Under the pieces are notes generated by a model that was not told where the DNA came from, made no database searches, and saw only the letters and a list, made by a program, of their open reading frames with translations. From NCBI RefSeq assembly GCF_004521915.1, contig NZ_SDKD01000019.1, forward strand, positions 16,089 through 80,088: 64,000 bases of DNA. The letters are read 5' to 3'. Shown here one piece after another: positions 25,686 to 34,711 of the stretch (positions are counted from its first letter, which is position 1; the number at the start of each line of letters is the position of its first letter). The translations under genes and the position numbers were made by a program. This stretch comes from Brevibacillus migulae. GTDB lineage: Bacteria > Bacillota > Bacilli > Brevibacillales > Brevibacillaceae.

Positions 25686-25724
25686 GAATGCCGCTGCTGG
25701 CAAGCAGACGGCATTCTTTTTCTT
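25686..25724 (+). terminator. Terminator after the LCP gene
   Basis: GAATGCCG-CTGCT / AGCAG-CGGCATTC type stem followed by TTTTTCTT; repeat C copy 2 begins at once. Confidence 0.85.
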
Positions 25725-25809
25725 ATGTCGATAAGAATTTATAAAATTCTCATCGACATAAGAGCAACGAAGCTCCGCCAAAGACTTGGCGTAGCCAAGT
25801 TTTTTCTAA
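25722..25809 (+). repeat. Dispersed repeat C, copy 2 (full form)
   Basis: The most complete copy of an 88-bp element. The left half is a palindrome: CTTATGTCGATAAGAATTT and AAATTCTCATCGACATAAG, 18 of 19 positions paired around ATA. The right half is GCTCCGCCAAAG followed by ACTTGGC-GTA-GCCAAGT and T6, a perfect terminator-like hairpin. Copies at 7891 (same strand) and 13637 (opposite strand). Confidence 0.85.
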
Positions 25810-25934
25810 CTTCCGGAAAAGAAATGTTTGCAGACACGAAAACCGTGGTATGATAGTATATATAAATAAGACAGATACTTCTGATAATTCCAAACACCCA
25901 TTCAATCGTTCCAATACTGCGGGGAGGGATAGGG

Positions 25935-26243
25935 ATGACGCTCTTTTTAGTCAACGTGTTTTTAGTGATCTTGTTTCTGTATTTGTTCAGCCGCCAACAG
26001 CACGATGAGATCATTTACGACGAAGAATATTTCCTGCAAAACCCTTCTGCGCTGGATGAGTACCATCAGATGCCGATTGATTTTCAACAAGCATTTTTTC
26101 GTAAGCACAAAGAGTGGATCAAGGAAAAGTATATGCGGGGCGAAAGCTATGTATTGGGATATTGCCCGAACAAAGAGGTGCGCCGCGCTTGGCTCAGCGA
26201 ATTTATGACCAATAAAGAACTAAATACGTCAACCCCTTCCTAG
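25935..26243 (+). CDS. Small membrane-anchored protein, 102 residues
   Basis: Start after GGGAGGGATAGGG. An N-terminal hydrophobic helix (LFLVNVFLVILFLYLF, residues 3-18) with no cleavage site suggests a membrane anchor; the rest is a soluble domain rich in Tyr, Glu and Lys (YDEEYFLQNP, FRKHKEWIKEKYMRGE). Not recognised. The terminator hairpin at 26231 overlaps the end of the gene. Confidence 0.75.
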   Translation: MTLFLVNVFLVILFLYLFSRQQHDEIIYDEEYFLQNPSALDEYHQMPIDFQQAFFRKHKEWIKEKYMRGESYVLGYCPNKEVRRAWLSEFMTNKELNTSTPS

Positions 26244-26257
26244 TGAAGGGGTTTTGT
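26231..26257 (+). terminator. Intrinsic terminator overlapping the gene end
   Basis: AACCCCTTC-CTAGT-GAAGGGGTT followed by TTGTG; the stop codon lies in the loop and right arm. Confidence 0.75.
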
Positions 26258-26323
26258 GTTGATAAACATGGTATACTGTTGGGAGGAAATCGTAGAGTAT
26301 ACAGTACGGAGGTCATTTCATAC

Positions 26324-26788
26324 ATGTTTGAACAATTGTACGAGCAGCTCGACGCGCTGCTTTCCCAGCATGGCATCATGACAAATGTGCTTTTGAAAAG
26401 CGAACGGTCTTTGCTGGAGGAAGAAGAGCAGCTGCAAATGGAGCTTTATTTTGCTGCGAGTGATGATGAAGATCTTCCCCTGGCAACCATTCATCTCTTC
26501 CCCATCGATGAGGAGACTTGTGAAATCGAAGTGGAAATCAGCTTTGATCAACAGACGCGGCAGCTACGAGAGGCCGCTATGCTCTGGCAGCAAGCACAAA
26601 GCATTGTGGCAGAAATCTCCATGACGGAAAAGAAGCGGTATCTGTCCGCCGAACAGATCGCAGAGCATCTGCTCATCCTGGACTATCATTTTGTCGTAAC
26701 CATGCCGCAAAACGAGCAGGACAGATCCGCTTTTGTGGATACCCTGGCTCGCTTTGCGACTGATCTCGGAAAATTGGTCCGGCTTTAA
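26324..26788 (+). CDS. Hypothetical protein, 154 residues
   Basis: ATG at 26324, with ACGGAGGT 11 bases upstream. A soluble acidic protein, YEQLDALLSQHG then LEEEEQLQMELYFAASDDEDLP and EIEVEISFDQQTRQL, possibly an alpha/beta fold. No membrane segment or known motif. It converges on the hydroxyacid dehydrogenase gene and overlaps its stop by 4 bases. Confidence 0.75.
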   Translation: MFEQLYEQLDALLSQHGIMTNVLLKSERSLLEEEEQLQMELYFAASDDEDLPLATIHLFPIDEETCEIEVEISFDQQTRQLREAAMLWQQAQSIVAEISMTEKKRYLSAEQIAEHLLILDYHFVVTMPQNEQDRSAFVDTLARFATDLGKLVRL

Positions 26789-27681
26789 ACGTTCAGCGGA
26801 GCCTGGACCACGACGCCGTTTTTCTCTTCGTATATTTTAAAGAGTGCCGCCATATCTTCCTTCGGATACTTTTCCTTCGCGAGTGCGTACATCTGCTCGG
26901 CCAACTGGTTGATCGGCATTTCGATGCCATAGGTGGCTGCAAGGTCTGTCGCAATCTTCATATCCTTATGCAAGAGCTCATTGCTGAAGCGCGGTGCAAA
27001 ATCACGCTGGTGCACCAGTGGCACGATCCGATGCAGCATCTTGCTATCCCCTGTGCTTACCGCAATCACTTCTTGCATCAGACGCGTATCTACCCCTGCT
27101 TTGGTCGCCAGTGTAAAAGTCTCAGCCAGAGCAGCGGTATGCACCCCGATCAAGTAATTATTCATCAGTTTCACAAAGCTGCCGCTGCCGACCTCCCCGA
27201 TATGGAAGAGGTGCTTACCCATCGCCTGGAGGACAGGCAAGGCACGATCGTAATCGGATTTCTTGCCTCCGCACATGATCGCCAGCGTGCCTGCTTCTGC
27301 GCCCATAGGTCCGCCGCTCAGCGGTGCGTCCATGAAGGAACCGCCCTTCTCTGAGATGGCTTCCAGACAACGCTGATTGGTCAGCGGACTCACCGTGCTG
27401 TGGTCAACCACCAGCTTATTGCGGAGGTCAGCTTCCAAGATCCCGTTTGCTCCAAAATACACTTCGTCGATGGTAGCAGGGAGCGGCAGACAAGTGAGCA
27501 GGATATCTACACGTTCTGCTAATTCACGCGGATTCGCCGCTTCGAAGGCGCCGAGTGAGATGGCAGTATCGATCGGCCCGCGGCTGCGTGAAACGACATG
27601 GACAGGAAAACCAGCCTTCAGCAGATTGCGAACCATCGGCAGCCCCATCGTGCCAAGTCCGATAAAACCGATTGTTTGCAT
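26785..27681 (-). CDS. 3-hydroxyisobutyrate dehydrogenase-type beta-hydroxyacid dehydrogenase
   Basis: 298 residues. Rossmann NAD(P)-binding start TIGFIGLGTMGLPMVRNL, the substrate-binding signature FMDAPLSGGPMGAEAGTLAIM (about residues 115-135), catalytic Lys in GSFVKLMNNYLIG (about residue 170) and the C-terminal KDMKIATDLA. Oxidises small beta-hydroxyacids (3-hydroxyisobutyrate, tartronate semialdehyde, 6-phosphogluconate-like). The exact substrate is open. Divergent from the dienoyl-CoA reductase-like gene, with the FadR-like operator between them. RBS AAAGGAGGT. Confidence 0.92.
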   Translation of the reverse strand: MQTIGFIGLGTMGLPMVRNLLKAGFPVHVVSRSRGPIDTAISLGAFEAANPRELAERVDILLTCLPLPATIDEVYFGANGILEADLRNKLVVDHSTVSPLTNQRCLEAISEKGGSFMDAPLSGGPMGAEAGTLAIMCGGKKSDYDRALPVLQAMGKHLFHIGEVGSGSFVKLMNNYLIGVHTAALAETFTLATKAGVDTRLMQEVIAVSTGDSKMLHRIVPLVHQRDFAPRFSNELLHKDMKIATDLAATYGIEMPINQLAEQMYALAKEKYPKEDMAALFKIYEEKNGVVVQAPLNV

Positions 27682-27814
27682 GATTACGAGACCTCCTTTT
27701 TATAGCTACAAGCATAGTCTAGCGTTGTATAGAGGAGCGGACAAGGGTCAACGGGAAAATTATCGGCAAAGCAGGAATTTTTCCAGTGAAACCAGAATGA
27801 TTATGGGAAGGAAA

Positions 27815-27833
27815 ATGAATGAGCATTCATTCG
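27815..27833. promoter_or_regulatory. FadR-like operator
   Basis: TGAATGAGCATTCATTCG: inverted repeat GAATGA-N4-TCATTC, close to the B. subtilis FadR (YsiA) consensus TGAATGAMTANTCATTCA. It lies 47 bases before the start of a fatty-acid oxidation-type gene. Confidence 0.65.
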
Positions 27834-27879
27834 TAAAAAATGCCAATATTCAATCGATCCAAAAAGGTGGGAGAAGGAT

Positions 27880-29880
27880 ATGCTTGCAAACGTGTTTACA
27901 CCGATTCGATTGGGAGCGCTTACACTTCCGAATCGGATCATGATGGGCTCGATGCACGTAGGTCTCGAGAAGCTGGAGGGAGGGGTCAACCGACTCGCGT
28001 CCTTCTATGCAGAGCGCGCACGGGGGGAAGCGGGCTTGATTGTTACCGGAGGGATTGCGGTATGTCCAGAGGGCGGCATGGGGGAAGCGTACTGCAATAT
28101 CTACCGGGATGAAGATGCCGAGAGGCTGCGGCCGATCCCGGAAGCCGTACACCAGGCAGGAGGCCGAATCGCCCTGCAGCTGTTTCATGCAGGCAGGTAT
28201 GCTTATAAAGAGGCAACGGGCTTGACGCCAGTCGCGCCTTCTCCCCTGCAAGCGCCGATCAATCGCACAGCGCCGCGAGAGCTCAGTGCCGAAGAGATTG
28301 AGCAGACGATCCAGGCGTTTGTGCAGGGAGCGCTGCGGGCCAAGGCGGCAGGCTTCGACGGTGTAGAAATCATGGGTTCGGAAGGCTATCTGATCAATCA
28401 ATTCCTTTCGCCCGTCACCAATATCCGTACGGACGAATGGGGAGGAGACTTTGAGCGCAGGGCCCGTTTTGGGGTGGAAGTCGCCAAGCAGGTGCGGCAA
28501 GCTGTCGGAGAAGACTATCCCGTTATTTTCCGGATGTCCGGTCTTGATATTATTCCGGATAGCACTACACCGGAAGAAACGCTTCGTTTCGCCCAGTTAC
28601 TGGAGCAGGCAGGCGTGGACGCACTGAACATCGGCATTGGCTGGCATGAGTCGCAAGTCCCGACGATTTCCATGATGGTTCCGCGGGGTTCTTACGTCTG
28701 GGTAGCCAGACAGGTGAAGCAAGCGGTGCGGATCCCAGTCATTGCGAGTAACCGGATCAACGATTTGCGTCTGGCGGAGGAGATCCTGCATGAGGGACAA
28801 TGCGATCTGGTCTCGATGGCCCGACCGTTTCTTGCGGATGCCTATTTGGTACAGAAAAGCAGGCAGGGTGAATTTGATCGGGTAAACACTTGTATCGCAT
28901 GCAACCAAGCATGTCTGGACCATATTTTTGCCGGGGTGCCCGCTTCCTGTCTGGTCAACCCAATGGCTGGGAGGGAGACGGAGCTTGCGCTTGTGCCTGC
29001 TGAGGTGAAAAAACGTGTCGCGGTGATCGGCGCCGGTCCGGCTGGTATGGAAGCGGCACGTGTACTGGCCGAGCGCGGGCATCAGGTCACGATGTACGAA
29101 AAGCAGTCCAGCATCGGCGGCCAGCTCAATTTTGCCAGAAAAGTACCCGGAAAGAGTGAATTTGACGAAACCATCCGCTATTATCAAACGGAATTGCGTC
29201 GATTAGGCGTAGAAATCCGCTTAGGCTTGGAAGCGAGGGCGGAGGAGCTGATCGGGGAAGGCTTTTCGGAAGTCGTCATCGCGACCGGGGTGATCCCGCG
29301 TCGGCCAGAGATCCCGGGCATCAATCTGCCGCATGTGGTCAGCTATACACAGGTCTTTCGCAAGGAGGCCAAGGTAGGTGAACGTGTCGTCCTGATTGGG
29401 GCAGGAGGTATCGCTTGCGATCTGTCTCACCTGCTGGTACACAACCACGCGATGCCGGCACAGACCAACCGCTACCTGCTTGAGCAGTCCTTGCTGGATG
29501 CCAAGAGCATGGCAAGGTTGAACCACAGCGGTCGAAAAGTGACCATGCTGCGCCGAGGAAAGCATGTCGGAACAGGGCTTGGCAAAACGACAAGATGGGC
29601 AGTGCTAGCCACACTCAAGCGTCAAGGTGTGGAGATGAAGACGGAGATCGAGTACAAGGAGATCACGCCCGAGGGTGTCACGGTATGGGAAAAAGGGGAA
29701 GAGCGGTTCATCCCGGCAGACACGGTCATCATCGCTGCGGGGGCGATGCCGGATAAGGGCCTGTATGAAGAGCTGCTCGGAAAGCTTCCCGTCCATCTGA
29801 TTGGCGGGGCGAAGGAAGCGGGAGAGCTGGATGCAAAGCGAGCAATTTTGGAAGGAACGCTAATTGGACGGAAAATATGA
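27880..29880 (+). CDS. 2,4-dienoyl-CoA reductase-like NADH:flavin oxidoreductase (FMN / 4Fe-4S / FAD)
   Basis: 666 residues with the FadH layout: an N-terminal old-yellow-enzyme TIM barrel (FTPIRLGALTLPNRIMMGSM, RIALQLFHAGRYA, GSEGYLINQFLSPVTNIRTDEWGG), the iron-sulfur cluster motif C-x2-C-x3-C-x11-C starting at CIACNQACLDHIF, and an FAD/NAD(P) domain with AVIGAGPAGMEAARVLAERGH and a second Gly-rich VLIGAGGIACDLS. This family reduces 2,4-dienoyl-CoA during oxidation of unsaturated fatty acids, though some members act on other enoates. The FadR-like box upstream supports a fatty-acid role. Confidence 0.92.
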   Translation: MLANVFTPIRLGALTLPNRIMMGSMHVGLEKLEGGVNRLASFYAERARGEAGLIVTGGIAVCPEGGMGEAYCNIYRDEDAERLRPIPEAVHQAGGRIALQLFHAGRYAYKEATGLTPVAPSPLQAPINRTAPRELSAEEIEQTIQAFVQGALRAKAAGFDGVEIMGSEGYLINQFLSPVTNIRTDEWGGDFERRARFGVEVAKQVRQAVGEDYPVIFRMSGLDIIPDSTTPEETLRFAQLLEQAGVDALNIGIGWHESQVPTISMMVPRGSYVWVARQVKQAVRIPVIASNRINDLRLAEEILHEGQCDLVSMARPFLADAYLVQKSRQGEFDRVNTCIACNQACLDHIFAGVPASCLVNPMAGRETELALVPAEVKKRVAVIGAGPAGMEAARVLAERGHQVTMYEKQSSIGGQLNFARKVPGKSEFDETIRYYQTELRRLGVEIRLGLEARAEELIGEGFSEVVIATGVIPRRPEIPGINLPHVVSYTQVFRKEAKVGERVVLIGAGGIACDLSHLLVHNHAMPAQTNRYLLEQSLLDAKSMARLNHSGRKVTMLRRGKHVGTGLGKTTRWAVLATLKRQGVEMKTEIEYKEITPEGVTVWEKGEERFIPADTVIIAAGAMPDKGLYEELLGKLPVHLIGGAKEAGELDAKRAILEGTLIGRKI

Positions 29881-29884
29881 GAGC

Positions 29885-29924
29885 AGAAAAAAAGTCTTGG
29901 TGACGTGACCAAGACTTTTTTTCT
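29885..29924. terminator. Bidirectional terminator
   Basis: AAAAAAAGTCTTGGT-GACGTG-ACCAAGACTTTTTTT: a perfect 15-base stem. It serves the plus-strand reductase and the minus-strand GNAT remnant. Confidence 0.9.
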
Positions 29925-29943
29925 GTATCGGAAAGGACAAGCT

Positions 29944-30314
29944 TTACGACGATTCAACCATGGATCTTACCAGGAGCTTGCCGTTTCCTCGATTCCAATA
30001 CGAAATCTCACCGATAAACTGGTCTGTTCCATAGATGATTTCATCTGCATCATCCCCGTAGTCGATCTTGCTTTGGCAATCTACGGGGTAATACTGGACA
30101 TACCCGATGGGGACATGTTCAAATTCAATGATGCCGCGTGTCACTTCCTCGTCTTCATCCATATAAAAGTTTTGATTGACGTTTCGGTGTCATGCAGGTT
30201 GTCTCTTCCTTCATAATACGCTAGCACGGTTGGTTTGGAGAGCCATTGAACCAGTAATGGCTTATCGTCTTCTGTCAACAGTCTCACGGTTAAACGATCC
30301 TCTCGAAAAATCAT
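29944..30314 (-). pseudogene. Frameshifted and truncated GNAT (aminoglycoside 6'-acetyltransferase-like) gene
   Basis: The ATG at 30314 (AAAGGAG upstream) overlaps the stop of the giant GGDEF gene as ATGA. The first frame codes MIFREDRLTVRLLTEDDKPL...WLSKPTVLAYYEGRDN, the start of an AAC(6')-type GNAT. Near 30165-30180 the frame must shift for the family sequence to continue as VNQNFYMDEDEEVTRGIIEFEHVPIGYVQYYPVD...DQFIGEISYWNRGNGKLLVRSM. It then ends at a TAA at 29944, before the C-terminal half of the fold. One frameshift plus loss of the last about 50 residues argues for a decayed gene. Confidence 0.8.
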
Positions 30315-33300
30315 GAGCCATTGCTCCTTTCTCGTCCTTGCTCCATCTCCCAAGCGGCCACAACCCGATTTTTCCCTGACTTTTTCGCCACGATTTCCGC
30401 ATCATCGGCTAACCGGACGAGATCATCCACCGTATCTGCGGATGCATGGGCCAGGGTAGAAACGCCTACGCTGACAGTGACTTTGTATGCTGCACGGCTG
30501 TCAAAAGCTTCCTCGATCTGCCGGCGTATCTCACGGGCGAGCCGAAGTGCGTCCGCACCGCTCGTTTTGGGCAGGATGAGCAGCAGTTCCTCTCCGCCGT
30601 AGCGGCCCGGAATGTCATTTGGCCGTAGCACTCCCCGCACAATCTCCGCAACCTCGCTCAAGACGCGGTCTCCTTCCTGATGGCCGTGCAGGTTGATCAA
30701 CCGGAAGTTATCGATATCCAGCATAATGACGGATAGATCCAGATCGTATTGCTTTGCCAGGAGGAGTTCCTTGGACAAACGCTCCATGAAAAAGCGGCGC
30801 TGATAGAATCCGGTCAGGCCATCAATCATCATCTCCATATATAAAAGAGCGTTCGCCACGTGCGGCTTGATAAAAGACAGAAAATGCTCCATGTGTATCC
30901 GATTCGTTTCAGCGAGTACGGATGAATACACTTCAAGCGTAATTGTTTGTTTCCCATGCTGATACAAGCTGATCCGATAAGGCTTTGCGGTGAGTTGATT
31001 GATATGAGACCGCAGCTGCGACACATCTTTTACCGTGCCAGAAGCGCGATAGAACACCTTCTCCCGGCGAAACAGCAGCTGAAAGTCAATTGCGATCAGC
31101 GTGATCGGGAAATATTCAAATAAGGCATGGCTTAGCCGCTGCAAGGTTTTGCCCAGCTCCAGCTCTTCCGTTACTTGTTCGCTTAGCTGCATGATGATTT
31201 GCAAATCAAGCGAATATTGGAGCAGCTGCTTTCGTTCCGCCAAGAGCTGCTGCACTTCGGGTTCCATGGCCAGTGGGGCGTTCGCCGGTACGTACTCCGG
31301 CAGCATGGCATCCGCCAATGAGCGCTTCATTTCTTCCGCATAATCGCTTTTTTCGATCAGCTGATAAATATTGGATGCACGACGCATGGCGAGAAGGGCT
31401 CGCTGCTTGTCTCCTGTTTGCATGTTCCATTCGGCGGAAAAGCGGAAATAATCCGGCCAGAATATATCATAGGCGAAGGTATGCAAAAACTTTTTGAGCT
31501 GATCCAGCCAGTAAGGCGTTTCTTCCGAATGCTGCTGGAGAAGCAAAGCAATCATCTCCCGCAGGGCCCAGCCGGAAAAGATGCGGGATCCGTTCGCAGC
31601 GATCGCTTGCTTGAACAAACGAATGGCATCCTCACTATTCCCGCTCTCAATCTGATACAGCGCATCAATGAATAAGGTTGCATCATTTTCTTCAGCCCAG
31701 ACGGTTGGCGGAGGGAGCGGTTCGCTGCGGCGAAAGGCAGCATAGCGACTGATGATTTCCCAATAAAAGAAGGCGTAGTCGCTCACATCCAATTGCAGCA
31801 GCTGCTTTTCAATGGTTTCAAACAGCGACCAATCTTTCCATTCGCAAGCATACAACAGTTGATGATTCAAAAACTGATCCCGCAGATCGGTCCGTTTCCA
31901 CTCCTTAATCTGCCGGGCGTGTGCCAGGTAGTGACGGTAATCGATCGTATCACCCAAGTAAAGGGCCATTTCCATGCCGTTAATATAGCTAATTTCCTCT
32001 TTCATGATAAAGCCGAAGCGCCGAGCCAAGGCCAGTTGCCGTTGATTGTAGGTATGGGCGATCTTGATGTTTTGATGAAACAAATAGGAGTTGTACAGCT
32101 CGATCAGCAGGTCGTGATAGGTTGAATGTGAAAGCATGGACTCCAGTTTTTGACGAAGAATGGCTGCCCATTCCTTGTGCTCCGGAAAATAATCAAACAC
32201 AAGGACTACATAAGACAGGGTAAACTCAGCAAACAAATGCTTGGAAAGAGAAGCGCGCTGCGGGTAAAATTCCTCCCGGTAAAATCGATCCAACACTTCC
32301 GCGCCTTCTCGCAGCAACGGCGAAAATAAGTTGAGATGGGCAATCAGATCGGCAGCGCGAGACCGATCGTTCAACGGTTGCCGGCGATCCTCCAGCAAGG
32401 TAAACAGCTCCTGTTTCGTTTGGGGCACGTCCAATTGATTGGTATAGAGCAAAACACGCAGGAGCGAAAAGCGGTCAAATGCTTCGCCAGTCTTTTGCAG
32501 AAGCGCACGGGCAGTCTGGGCAGCTTGTTCATATCGATACAGCTTTACATATGCTTGATATAACAGTCGATCCCAGCAGATAAGGCGGTCTCGCTGCAGC
32601 GCCTGCTGCAGCTCCTTGAGGCTTTCCAGCAGCCCTTTACGGCGTTCGAGGCTCAGCAGGCTTCGAATTTTCCGATAGTAGCGGATAAGAAAATAGTATT
32701 CCCGACGTTTGTCACCCGCCAGCATGCTTAGTTCGATCAGCTGCGGCAACAGAGAGGGACGGAAGCGGTGCTGATAGGTCAATGCATGCCGGTAATAGTG
32801 CTGCTGCTCATGCTGCGGCAATTGATACAACGCCAATGAAGCAACATCAACAGGCACAAAAATCCGGTTTACGCTGTAGACATGCGCAAGACCGAGCCGT
32901 TGGAAGCGGTCCAGTGCCTTATAAAGCTCTTCCACATTCAATCCATTTGCCTGAAAAATGGATTTGGCGCGAACCGGCCGAGGCAAGCAAATGAGGATGC
33001 GCAGGATGTCGAGCTCATTTGGAGACAAGGCGGACAGACGCCGTACGATGATTTCACGAATCGATGCGCGCAAGTCTTCGGCAGGGAACATTTCCTGCTG
33101 CCGCCATCCGGCTGTGGAAAAGGTCAAAATCCCCCGCTGCACCCAGTCCTCCACCAGTAACCTGACATGAATATAGTCTGCTTGGGCGTCGTAAACCTGC
33201 TGGGTGAGCCGCTCTAGCAAAAGCGGGTCTACTTTGCCTAGCCGGGAAGACAGGAGATGTCTGTACATTTCTTTGCTTTTTTGGACGATGGGAACATTAC

Positions 33301-34603
33301 GGATCGCTTCCTCCAAAAAGAGAGAAGGCTTTTCCCTGCCGCTGAAGACCAGATACACGCCATTCAACCGCTCCCCGTATGTCTTCCAAAAATAAATGAA
33401 GACCCGCTGCGAGTCCTCGTCCAGATTTTCGCAGTCTTCCAAGGTGTAGAAGAAGCTTTGCTGTTCAATGAGAGGAGAAATTTCGTGATACATTTTGAAT
33501 AACCATTCGGCCAATAGCTCGACGATTTCTCCGCCTGTATTATGTTCACCGATAATTCGTTCAAATTGCCGCAGCAAACGGTTCAACGGGCTGCGGGCAA
33601 ACGGCATCCGGGCGTTGGCGTAAGCGACTGTCCGCTCTATCAGTTCACGCAGGCATGAATAAGGGAGATTCAGACAATTGATCGGGAAAAAAACATGTTT
33701 TTCAAGAGATGCATTCAGATGCTCGTTATAGACATCATACCGGGCTGCTTCGTCTGTGCTGATTAAGCTGAATAGGCAAGCTTCTTTCTTTTGCAAAAAG
33801 GAGGACAAGACTTTTTTATCTTCCGGCAAGATCGGCGGTGTGATCGGATGCAAGTATTCCAAGCCGGTATGGACGTCAGCACTGAGCTTGGTCATTTCCG
33901 AAGGATGTCTGAAGAATGCTCGTTCAACGATTTCAGAAGCCGAATGAAATTGCTCTGGTGTTTGAATAAGCTGTGTGCTCAATTCCAACAGCGGTTCAGG
34001 CAATGCATCGGGCATCCCATCAAGATCGTCAGGAAAAGATTCCAACGCCAGCCACTTGATCAAAAGACCGATCCCGTAATAATCAGCAATGCGCGGCATC
34101 ACATGGTGACGTGCATAAGGTGACAAAAATGCGAAGGGATAATCAGGCAGTGCCTTGTCGACAAAGGGATAAGCATGAGGAAAAGGCTGGACATCCAGCA
34201 GCACCTCTCCTGTTTTCGTATGAAAATAAATCCGTTCTGGACTGAGAATCCCCATGACAAAGCCATGCTGATGAAGCTGATCGATTGCCCTCGACAGCGA
34301 GGACAGCAGGTTGATCCAGTCTGTTTCATCCAGCCTGGAGGCGATCTCGACAAGGGGGGAGAAACCGGCTGGCAATGGTGGCAGCGGGACCGTCAAACCA
34401 TCTGATTCTTCAAACCAGGTGAGCGGACGGCGATACCATGGGCCATTGGCCGCATATTGCCAATGCCGCAAACGTTCCTTGATCACGCTCCTGGGGAAAT
34501 GGTCCCATGTATGGTGGTGAAAGCGAATGGCCGAGCCTTCTTCATGATGAAGAAAAGTAGCTAGGCGCTGCGTATGGTTGACGATGTGCAAGGTGTGGTC
34601 CAT
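30311..34603 (-). CDS. Giant pseudokinase / ATPase-like / GAF / GGDEF signalling protein
   Basis: 1430 residues, one reading frame. N-terminal about 270 residues look like a Ser/Thr kinase fold (AIDQLHQHGFVMGILSPERIYFHTKTGEVLLDVQP), but the catalytic HRD is replaced by GIL and the DFG by DVQ, so a pseudokinase. Then about 300 residues like the ATPase part of AAA/STAND-type regulators but with no Walker A (the expected site reads LQKKEACLFSLIST). A long helical, TPR-like region follows, then a GAF-like segment near 1130-1260 and a C-terminal GGDEF domain: VIMLDIDNFRLIN, RPNDIPGRYGGEELLLIL. GGEEL and the RxxD inhibitory site are intact, so diguanylate cyclase activity is plausible. RBS GGGAGGAAG. 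No membrane segment. Confidence 0.85.
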   Translation of the reverse strand: MDHTLHIVNHTQRLATFLHHEEGSAIRFHHHTWDHFPRSVIKERLRHWQYAANGPWYRRPLTWFEESDGLTVPLPPLPAGFSPLVEIASRLDETDWINLLSSLSRAIDQLHQHGFVMGILSPERIYFHTKTGEVLLDVQPFPHAYPFVDKALPDYPFAFLSPYARHHVMPRIADYYGIGLLIKWLALESFPDDLDGMPDALPEPLLELSTQLIQTPEQFHSASEIVERAFFRHPSEMTKLSADVHTGLEYLHPITPPILPEDKKVLSSFLQKKEACLFSLISTDEAARYDVYNEHLNASLEKHVFFPINCLNLPYSCLRELIERTVAYANARMPFARSPLNRLLRQFERIIGEHNTGGEIVELLAEWLFKMYHEISPLIEQQSFFYTLEDCENLDEDSQRVFIYFWKTYGERLNGVYLVFSGREKPSLFLEEAIRNVPIVQKSKEMYRHLLSSRLGKVDPLLLERLTQQVYDAQADYIHVRLLVEDWVQRGILTFSTAGWRQQEMFPAEDLRASIREIIVRRLSALSPNELDILRILICLPRPVRAKSIFQANGLNVEELYKALDRFQRLGLAHVYSVNRIFVPVDVASLALYQLPQHEQQHYYRHALTYQHRFRPSLLPQLIELSMLAGDKRREYYFLIRYYRKIRSLLSLERRKGLLESLKELQQALQRDRLICWDRLLYQAYVKLYRYEQAAQTARALLQKTGEAFDRFSLLRVLLYTNQLDVPQTKQELFTLLEDRRQPLNDRSRAADLIAHLNLFSPLLREGAEVLDRFYREEFYPQRASLSKHLFAEFTLSYVVLVFDYFPEHKEWAAILRQKLESMLSHSTYHDLLIELYNSYLFHQNIKIAHTYNQRQLALARRFGFIMKEEISYINGMEMALYLGDTIDYRHYLAHARQIKEWKRTDLRDQFLNHQLLYACEWKDWSLFETIEKQLLQLDVSDYAFFYWEIISRYAAFRRSEPLPPPTVWAEENDATLFIDALYQIESGNSEDAIRLFKQAIAANGSRIFSGWALREMIALLLQQHSEETPYWLDQLKKFLHTFAYDIFWPDYFRFSAEWNMQTGDKQRALLAMRRASNIYQLIEKSDYAEEMKRSLADAMLPEYVPANAPLAMEPEVQQLLAERKQLLQYSLDLQIIMQLSEQVTEELELGKTLQRLSHALFEYFPITLIAIDFQLLFRREKVFYRASGTVKDVSQLRSHINQLTAKPYRISLYQHGKQTITLEVYSSVLAETNRIHMEHFLSFIKPHVANALLYMEMMIDGLTGFYQRRFFMERLSKELLLAKQYDLDLSVIMLDIDNFRLINLHGHQEGDRVLSEVAEIVRGVLRPNDIPGRYGGEELLLILPKTSGADALRLAREIRRQIEEAFDSRAAYKVTVSVGVSTLAHASADTVDDLVRLADDAEIVAKKSGKNRVVAAWEMEQGRERSNGS

Positions 34604-34674
34604 GCCGCTTCCTCCCTGTTCCGTTCACAAAATCGTAATCATAATTGTAAACGAAACTTCACATTTGGAAAAGA

Positions 34675-34711
34675 AAAATCACTCTGAATGGTAAGAAGAT
34701 TGAGTGATTTT
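34675..34711. repeat. Inverted repeat in a divergent promoter region
   Basis: AAAATCACTC and GAGTGATTTT, a perfect 10-base inverted repeat separated by 17 bases, 70 bases upstream of the GGDEF gene and 150 before the 98-residue gene. Neither neighbour ends here, so it is not an obvious terminator; it may be an operator. Confidence 0.45.
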
